A stretch of DNA of 64,000 nucleotides, taken from positions 1,677,501 through 1,741,500 of the forward strand of contig CAMQGK010000010.1 in assembly GCA_947000775.1 (NCBI GenBank), given 5' to 3'. This document shows positions 59,550-64,000 of this stretch, piece by piece; the stretch's first letter is position 1, and every line of letters starts with the position of its first letter. The notes under the pieces are model-generated. The model was not told the origin of the DNA and did no database searches. It saw nothing but the letters and a program-made list of their open reading frames with translations. The translations under genes and the position numbers were made by a program. This DNA is from Pterois miles. Lineage: Eukaryota > Chordata > Actinopteri > Perciformes > Scorpaenidae.

Positions 59550-60498
59550 TCTCCTGGGAAATTTTGTTCATATGCAGCTGAGTTACAGACATTATTTAAC
59601 TCCAGTTCAGCTCAGCAGAGTGTAGAGGTGTACTGAGGGTTAATGTCTCTGTTACTGACACTCAGTGTTATTATTATTATAATTATTATTATTATTATTG
59701 TTCAGTTATTATAAAGACCAGCACAAAGTGTCCCACTCCTTGTTTAGTGGTTTAGTCTTCTAACTTTACTCCAGAGTCCAACTGAGGCTTCAACCCAAAC
59801 ATGGATACATGATTCAGAGGTTTATTTGTCATATTCACAACAAATATCTCTTCTTCACCTTTTAGGCACAAAAACAACATCATCAGGCAGTTTGAGTTAA
59901 AGTGACCTCTATGTTAAAGATACGGGACTGTCATCGTCATGGTTACAGTTCTAACCCGGTGGTTAAGGTGACTGATGGCGGTCATGGTCAGAAGAAACTA
60001 ATGTTGACTCTTGGTAGGAAACAGGAAGTGAATAGCAACCTGTGATGTTTTGCTGACTCGACGTCCTCTCCCGTGTCGTAACCTGACGGGAAGAGTCAGA
60101 ATTACTGCGACCTCTAGGAGGCTTTTTCACCTGAACGTATTTGGGCCATTTGGTTGAGACGACTGTAGTTCCCTGACCTCCATCCCTCCCTCCGTCCCTC
60201 CATCCATCCATTCCTCCATCACCCCTCCATCCCTCATCCCTCCATCCATCCCTCCCTCCGTTCCTCCATCCATCCATTCCTCCATCACCCCTCCTCCCTC
60301 TCCCTCCTCCTCCCTCCATCCATCCATTCCTCCATCACCCCTCCATCCATCCCTCCCTCCATCCCCCATTCATCCCTCCATCCAGGGCCCCATGGTGCCA
60401 CCCCTCCCTCCTGGAGGTCCAGGAGGTGATGATGATGATGAAGATACTTATGAGGAGGCAGAACCTTACCGACCTGGCACGACCACGTCTAACACTGG

Positions 60499-60550
<52 letters not shown>

Positions 60551-63224
60551 TCATGAATAAAAACATGAATAAACCCCCCCCCCCAGAGAAAGCGGAGTCA
60601 GACAGCAGTCACTATGAGTCATACGGGGATGAAGATGATGATGACGAGGAGCCAGTGAAGGACAGAGCTCACTACATCCAATGGAGCGCCTCCCAGCCCT
60701 GCCTAAGACCCGCCCCCGAGTCTCGCCTCTGCGGTTACCTGTGGAAGAGGAAGTGGCTCGGACAGTGGACCAAACAGCTGTTCATCATCCGGAGCGACGT
60801 GCTGCTGGTGAGACGACAGACTAGAGGTCGGACTCGTGTTTTATACATGGACACGACTAGAGGACGGACTCTTGGTTTAAACATGGATACGACTAGAGGT
60901 CGGACTCGTGTTTTATACATGGACACGACTAGAGGACGGACTCTTGGTTTAAACATGGATACGACTAGAGGTCGGACTCGTGTTTTATACATGGACACGA
61001 CTAGAGGACGGGCTCTAGGTTTAAACATGGACACGACTAGAGGACGGACTCTTGGTTTAAACATGGACACGACTAGAGGACGGACTCTTGGTTTATACAT
61101 GGACTCGACTAGAGGACGGGCTCTTGGTTTAAACATGGATACGACTAGAGGACGGACTCTTGGTTTATACATGGACACGACTAGAGGACGGACTCTTGGT
61201 TTAAACATGGATACGACTAGAGGATGGACTCTTGGTTTATACATGGACTCGACTAGAGGACGGGCTCTTGGTTTATACATGGACTCGACTAGAGGACGGA
61301 CTCTTGGTTTATACATGGATACGACTAGAGGACGGGCTCTTGGTTTATACATGGACTCGACTAGAGGACGGACTCTTGGTTTATACATGGACTCGACTAG
61401 AGGACGGACTCGTGGTTTATACATGGACACGACTAGAGGACGGACTCGTGTTTTATACATGGACACGACCAGAGGACGGACTCTTGGTTTAAACATGGAT
61501 ACGACTAGAGGACGGACTCTTGGTTTATACATGGACACGACCAGAGGACGGACTCTTGGTTTAAACATGGACATGACTAGAGGACGGACTCTTGGTTTAT
61601 ACATGGACTCGACTAGAGGACGGACTCTTGGTTTATACATGGACATGACTAGAGGACGGACTCGTGTTTTATACATGGACACGACTAGAGGACGGACTCT
61701 TGGTTTAAACATGGATACGACTAGAGGACGGACTCTTGGTTTATACATGGACACGACTAGAGGACGGACTCTTGGTTTAAACATGGACATGACTAGAGGA
61801 CGGACTCGTGTTTTATACATGGACACGACTAGAGGACGGACTCTTGGTTTAAACATGGATACGACTAGAGGACGGACTCTTGGTTTAAACATGGACACGA
61901 CCAGAGGACGGACTCTTGGTTTAAACATGGACACGACCAGAGGACGGACTCTTGGTTTAAACATGGACATGACTAGAGGACGGACTCGTGTTTTATACAT
62001 GGACACGACTAGAGGACGGGCTCTTGGTTTAAACATGGATACGACTAGAGGACGGACTCTTGGTTTAAACATGGATACGACTAGAGGACGGACTCGTGTT
62101 TTATACATGGACACGACTAGAGGACGGACTCTTGGTTTAAACATGGATACGACTAGAGGACGGACTCTTGGTTTAAACATGGACACGACTAGAGGACGGA
62201 CTCTTGGTTTAAACATGGATACGACTAGAGGACGGACTCTTGGTTTAAACATGGATACGACTAGAGGACGGACTCGTGTTTTGTACATGGACACGACTAG
62301 AGGACGGACTCTTGGTTTAAACATGGATACGACTAGAGGACGGACTCTTGGTTTAAACATGGACACGACTAGAGGACGGACTCTTGGTTTAAACATGGAT
62401 ACGACTAGAGGACGGACTCTTGGTTTATACATGGACTCGACTGACTCTGTGAGTGTGTGTGTGTCAGTGTTATAAGTGTGCCCAGGACCTGCTGCCTCAG
62501 CTGGAGTTGAACCTGCGCGGCTGTCAACTCTACTACAAGTCCAAGTCCAACAGGAAGATCCAGCACCAGCTCAAACTGGTTCTGCTGGGTTCAGAGACCC
62601 TGGTCCTGGGTTACAGCAGCTTCCAGCAGGCCGACGAGTGGAGGAGGGTCAGACGCTCACTGAACATCACACTGCACTCGTTCATGTCTTACTGACTCAG
62701 ATACTAGTACAAGGTTGAAGTATGTCGTACCTCCGCTCCTCTACACCTCACATATTCAACATCCCGTCTCCACTATTAATATATAATATCAGACGATTAA
62801 CCTCTGACCTGCTCTCACATCTCCAGACTACTTCAGTCTATAAGATTTACTGACTGACGATCTGGTAGGGTCACTGTGTACTAGTAGTACAGCCTCATAC
62901 TGTACTAGTAGTACAACCTCGTACTGTACTAGTAGTACAGCCTCGTACTGTACTAGTAGTACAGCCTCGTACTGTACTAGTAGTACAGCCTCGTACTGTA
63001 CTAGTAGTACAACCTCGTACTGTACTAGTAGTACAACCTCGTACTGTACTAGTAGTACAGCCTCGTACTGTACTAGTAGTACAACCTCGTACTGTACTAG
63101 TAGTACAACCTCATACTATACAGTACGTACAGCATACTGCGTTCAACAGTAGTGTAGTGTAGTATACGGTACATACTGCATTAAGATCACTGTCTTCAGT
63201 CATATAAATCAAGACACACACACG

Positions 63225-63281
<57 letters not shown>

Positions 63282-63782
63282 GAACTTTTATTAATCCCTG
63301 AAGGGAAATTATCTAGTAATCTAATATATGTCTAATATATGTATAATGTAATTGTATGTGATGTGAGGAGTACTGCAGCCTGATCTATGTGATCGCAGCC
63401 TGACGCTGACCGCTACCGTTACTGTACCGCGGCTAACGTTAGTGTGCAAGCAGCCCCATTCTGGACAGTGGCTAACGAGCTAGCTGTAGCATATAGCATC
63501 CTCGTCAGAGGACACGTCAAAGAGGAACTTGACCTTGGATGAGGAGAGAGAGCTGCTGTTGGTCCGCCTCGTTAAACGTCCCATTATCAGAATGTCAAGA
63601 CAAGAAATGAAGAGATAAATGCTGTATGTATGTGTGCATTTACAGTAATATACAGTCTCTAACCAGCTGTGCTGGACGGTGGGTGTGTGTGTGTGTGTGT
63701 GTGTGTGCAGGTGATAGAGGAGGTGAGCGTTGGAGGCGAAGCGGAGACTCTGATTGGATCAGACCAGCTGCTGTCCTGCAGG
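46805..63782 (+). CDS. afap1l2: AFAP1-like 2 (XB130) adaptor, N-terminal eight exons
   Basis: AFAP1L2 is an actin-associated adaptor acting between Src-family kinases and PI3-kinase. Exons are 46805-46820, 57273-57407 (or to a later donor up to 57749), 58567-58644, 58908-58969, 60386-60497, 60587-60807, 62468-62647 and 63711-63782. Phases agree throughout, and about 292 residues are encoded. The N-terminus MDKQKVLAKLIWDLPSFLSV then LDSENLS matches the AFAP family start. EDAEYMIMS holds a YxxM motif at the place of the PI3K p85-binding site of XB130. YEEAEPY and SHYESYGDED are the conserved acidic/tyrosine motifs. The first PH domain runs from LCGYLWKRKWLGQWTKQL to QADEWRRVIEEV. The start at 46805 has a good context (GACATGG), and an in-frame upstream ATG at 46739 would add 22 residues. 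Exon 2 has an in-frame tandem expansion, and the PH domain is split by an intron made of a 36-bp minisatellite. AFAP1L1 is the alternative; YxxM and WLGQW favour AFAP1L2. The 3' exons lie beyond the window. Confidence 0.85.
46878..46926. repeat. (TA)n microsatellite in afap1l2 intron 1
   Basis: Uninterrupted TA run 58 bp after the first donor. A second, longer TA tract lies at 47746-47836. Confidence 0.9.
47264..47670 (-). mobile_element. Inverted-repeat (MITE-like) element, afap1l2 intron copy
   Basis: It contains CTTTGCATTTCACCCCTTAT, then AAGCAAATTAAAACAGAAAT and a degenerate TCATATTTTATCAATTAATT, the right-half landmarks of the family in the rsph14 introns. The end AAGGAAGGTACCATCCATAT is a degraded terminus. 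An (ATT)n run lies at its left edge. Boundaries are approximate. Confidence 0.55.
48072..48403 (+). repeat. (TCC)n triplet repeat with CATCATCAT interruptions
   Basis: Blocks of TCC are punctuated by TTCATCATCATCACT about every 30-50 bp, and the longest pure block is near 48290-48370. Open frames of Ser, Pro, Leu or Glu runs are artefacts. It is within afap1l2 intron 1. Confidence 0.93.
48880..49165 (+). repeat. Dispersed repeat, copy B
   Basis: Direct-orientation partner of 14204-14500. Its 3' edge (ACCAGCTAGTCTGACCTGG) runs straight into the compound repeat that follows, suggesting that this edge seeded the first unit there. Confidence 0.72.
49178..49830 (+). repeat. Compound repeat: 61-bp unit plus (GTA)n
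   Basis: Six copies of GTCTGACCTGGTTGGTACTG ... GAGACCAGGAT are each followed by 8-16 GTA triplets. Both the long unit and the embedded microsatellite vary, and one copy is interrupted near 49555-49605. Confidence 0.9.
49862..50722 (+). repeat. 12-bp minisatellite CAGACCTCCTCT, about 71 copies
   Basis: The units differ mainly as TCTC, CGT and TGT after CTCC. Four-codon units give open frames on both strands (RPPLRPPV, SDLLSDLP, GGLRGGLT). These are not credible proteins. An A-rich tail (50732-50880, starting with A30 or so) follows. Confidence 0.93.
50915..52956 (+). repeat. 5-bp satellite (GATAC/AATAC), about 2 kb
   Basis: Pentamers GATAC, AATAC, GATAT, GGTAC and GAAAC alternate in blocks, for example ATACGATATGATACGAAACG at intervals. 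Because 5 and 3 are coprime, each minus frame reads the same YRIVS pentapeptide and stays open for up to 746 codons. No protein is implied. Confidence 0.95.
52957..54119. other. Intron stretch with TG and GAT repeats
   Basis: (TG)n lies at 53529-53602 and (GAT)n at 53698-53747. The remainder is non-repetitive, and no exon is supported. Confidence 0.55.
54120..55670 (+). repeat. Degenerate GGTTCTAG-rich repeat field
   Basis: The words AGGAGGTTCTAGTGGTC and AGGTGGTTCTAGTCAT recur every 30-60 bp over 1.5 kb. The left third is regular (units of about 70 bp near 54170-54400) and divergence grows to the right. It looks like an old minisatellite with a younger end. Confidence 0.8.
55776..55823 (+). 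repeat. (CA)n microsatellite with GCAC interruptions
   Basis: CA run containing three CACACG interruptions. The following sequence to 56404 has no recognised feature. Confidence 0.85.
56405..56842 (+). repeat. 40-bp minisatellite, 11 copies
   Basis: The unit is GTTTTCATCATGTATAGCCG plus GCGTATTGTCTGATGACCAC, almost perfect. The first units have GTG for GCG and two units have GGCTGA for GTCTGA. Low divergence suggests recent amplification. Confidence 0.94.
57001..57263. repeat. Poly-A, poly-T, TA and C22 tracts before afap1l2 exon 2
   Basis: Simple tracts stack up in order: A33 (57001-57033), T-rich (57060-57077), TA (57088-57176) and C22 (57242-57263). The C22 run plus TCTCTCTAG is the 3' splice site of exon 2. 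Confidence 0.92.
57408..57749 (+). repeat. afap1l2: In-frame tandem copies of the afap1l2 exon 2 end and donor
   Basis: The last 49 nt of exon 2 plus 35 nt of intron (GTAATACTACTACTACTGCT ...) are repeated. The copies of the exon end finish at 57407, 57491, 57575, 57659 and 57749, with steps of 84, 84, 84 and 90 nt. All steps are multiples of three, no stop occurs inside, and each copy keeps the CCTG|GTAA donor in phase 1. The translated unit is KYISELLSKLQTDSSPGN plus a Thr-rich linker. After the last donor the frame stops at TGA. Confidence 0.9.
57770..58430 (+). repeat. 51-bp minisatellite, about 13 copies
   Basis: The unit is CTAGTCACATGATGTCACTT plus CCTGTCTCCTGGTGTGGAGGTCAGTGTGTGT. It begins about 20 bp after the last exon 2 donor. 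Seventeen-codon units explain the open frames on both strands. Confidence 0.94.
58705..58757 (-). repeat. SINE/LINE-type 3' tail fragment
   Basis: (AAGAT)n then ATTCCTTTATTTGTCCCACA, inverse complement of the tails at 20935 and on the SINEs; head absent. It lies in an afap1l2 intron. Confidence 0.6.
59104..59151. repeat. (TA)n microsatellite
   Basis: TA run in the afap1l2 intron after the exon ending at 58969. The rest of that intron to 59464 shows no recognised feature. Confidence 0.9.
59465..59548 (+). repeat. (CA)n microsatellite, about 42 units
   Basis: Uninterrupted CA run. The following 59549-60177 has an (ATT)n tract at 59668-59700 and otherwise nothing recognised. Confidence 0.92.
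60178..60385 (+). repeat. TCCATCCATCCCTCCCTCCG pyrimidine repeat at an afap1l2 acceptor
   Basis: Blocks of CATC and CCTC with a 60-bp larger unit run right up to the TCCAG acceptor of the exon at 60386, so the array doubles as the polypyrimidine tract. Confidence 0.88.
60503..60548 (+). repeat. (CA)n microsatellite in an 89-bp intron
   Basis: The very short intron 60498-60586 consists mostly of CA repeats and ends in a C11 tract before AG. Confidence 0.9.
60822..62443 (+). repeat. 36-bp minisatellite splitting the afap1l2 PH domain, about 45 copies
   Basis: The unit is ATGGACACGACTAGAGGACG plus GACTCTTGGTTTAAAC, with variants TTTATAC, CGTGTTTTATAC, GATACG and GGGCTC. It starts about 15 bp after the donor at 60807. 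The plus frame continues that of the upstream exon without a stop to 62475, and the minus strand is also open for 565 codons. Exons on both sides join perfectly across it (VLL|CYK), so it is intron. Confidence 0.93.
62872..63120 (+). repeat. 24-bp palindromic minisatellite GTACTGTACTAGTAGTACAG
   Basis: About 10 units contain TACTAGTAGTA, nearly self-complementary, separated by CCTC. Single strands could form repeated small hairpins. Confidence 0.88.
63222..63315 (-). repeat. (GATA)n plus LINE-type 3' tail
   Basis: About 15 GATA units, then GAACTTTTATTAATCCCTGA and AGGGAAATTA. The combination of a short tandem repeat and this tail is typical of the 3' ends of fish non-LTR retrotransposons inserted in reverse. 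The remaining intron to 63680 shows nothing recognised. Confidence 0.6.
63683..63706 (+). repeat. (GT)n forming the last afap1l2 acceptor
   Basis: GT repeats run into GCAG at 63707-63710 directly before the exon at 63711. After that exon, 63783-64000 is intron with no recognised feature. Confidence 0.88.
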
Positions 63783-64000
63783 GTGAGACCATGTTCTGGG
63801 TGTTTACAGGAAGGGCTGGGCAATAAGTCAATATATTAATTTATCATATTTCAGTGGAATCGTATGGTGATCAAATCAAACTGTATACCAAGGTATCGAG
63901 ATCCACACTTATGTTATCTAAAGTAATTAGAACAAACACATAATAACTCAAATTTCTCCGAAAACGTGATGTGAAATATTTTGAGGGAATATCATTTGAA

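Noticed and set aside
60553..62475. 640-codon frame considered as a single long exon
   Set aside because: Its first about 85 codons, after the exon 6 acceptor, are real afap1l2 sequence and the rest is a minisatellite. Flanking exons join exactly (VLL|CYK) at consensus splice sites, so the array is intronic.

Overview
The window looks like nuclear DNA of a ray-finned (teleost) fish, probably a percomorph. The genes have vertebrate-style split exons with GT-AG introns. Intergenic and intronic DNA is full of CA/TG, TA and triplet microsatellites, long minisatellites, short inverted-repeat transposons and a tRNA-derived SINE with a repeat-rich 3' tail. Most long open frames in the window are not genes. 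They are minisatellites whose units are multiples of three or are free of stops in every frame.

Three protein genes are supported, all on the + strand. (1) The 3' end of rsph14 (radial spoke head 14, RTDR1), an armadillo-repeat axonemal protein, has exons at 1648-1766, 2663-2909, 3959-4095 and 5286-5563. (2) A complete coding set for dmtn (dematin, an actin-bundling protein with a villin headpiece) runs from 28286 to 38160 in 15 coding exons. One exon is only 8 nt. The spliced product is about 412 residues. Candidate non-coding 5' exons lie at about 8740-8860, 20789-20840 and 26056-26122. (3) The 5' part of afap1l2 (actin filament-associated protein 1-like 2, XB130) has coding exons from 46805 to 63782 and continues past the window. 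Dematin and AFAP1L2 are both actin-associated; nothing in the sequence shows that they are co-regulated.

Layout: 1-5.6 kb is rsph14, with a copy of one inverted-repeat element in each of its three complete introns. 5.6-8.7 kb is AT-rich spacer plus a 31-bp minisatellite. 8.74-9.25 kb is a CpG-rich candidate dmtn promoter. 9.8-41 kb is dmtn, whose body is bracketed by two inverted copies of a 1.3-1.8 kb element, each containing an 18-bp minisatellite. 41-46.5 kb is repeat-rich spacer. 46.6 kb to the end is afap1l2, whose 10.4 kb first intron is mostly satellite.

The main unusual theme is how minisatellites relate to splice sites. Arrays start at or very near several exon edges and in three cases have copied the splice site itself. 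The rsph14 acceptor is present three times. A donor-like site is repeated through a dmtn intron. The end of afap1l2 exon 2, with its donor, is present five times with every copy in frame. I found no RNA gene, CRISPR array or minus-strand protein gene that I could support, and no evidence for a wholly new multi-gene system.
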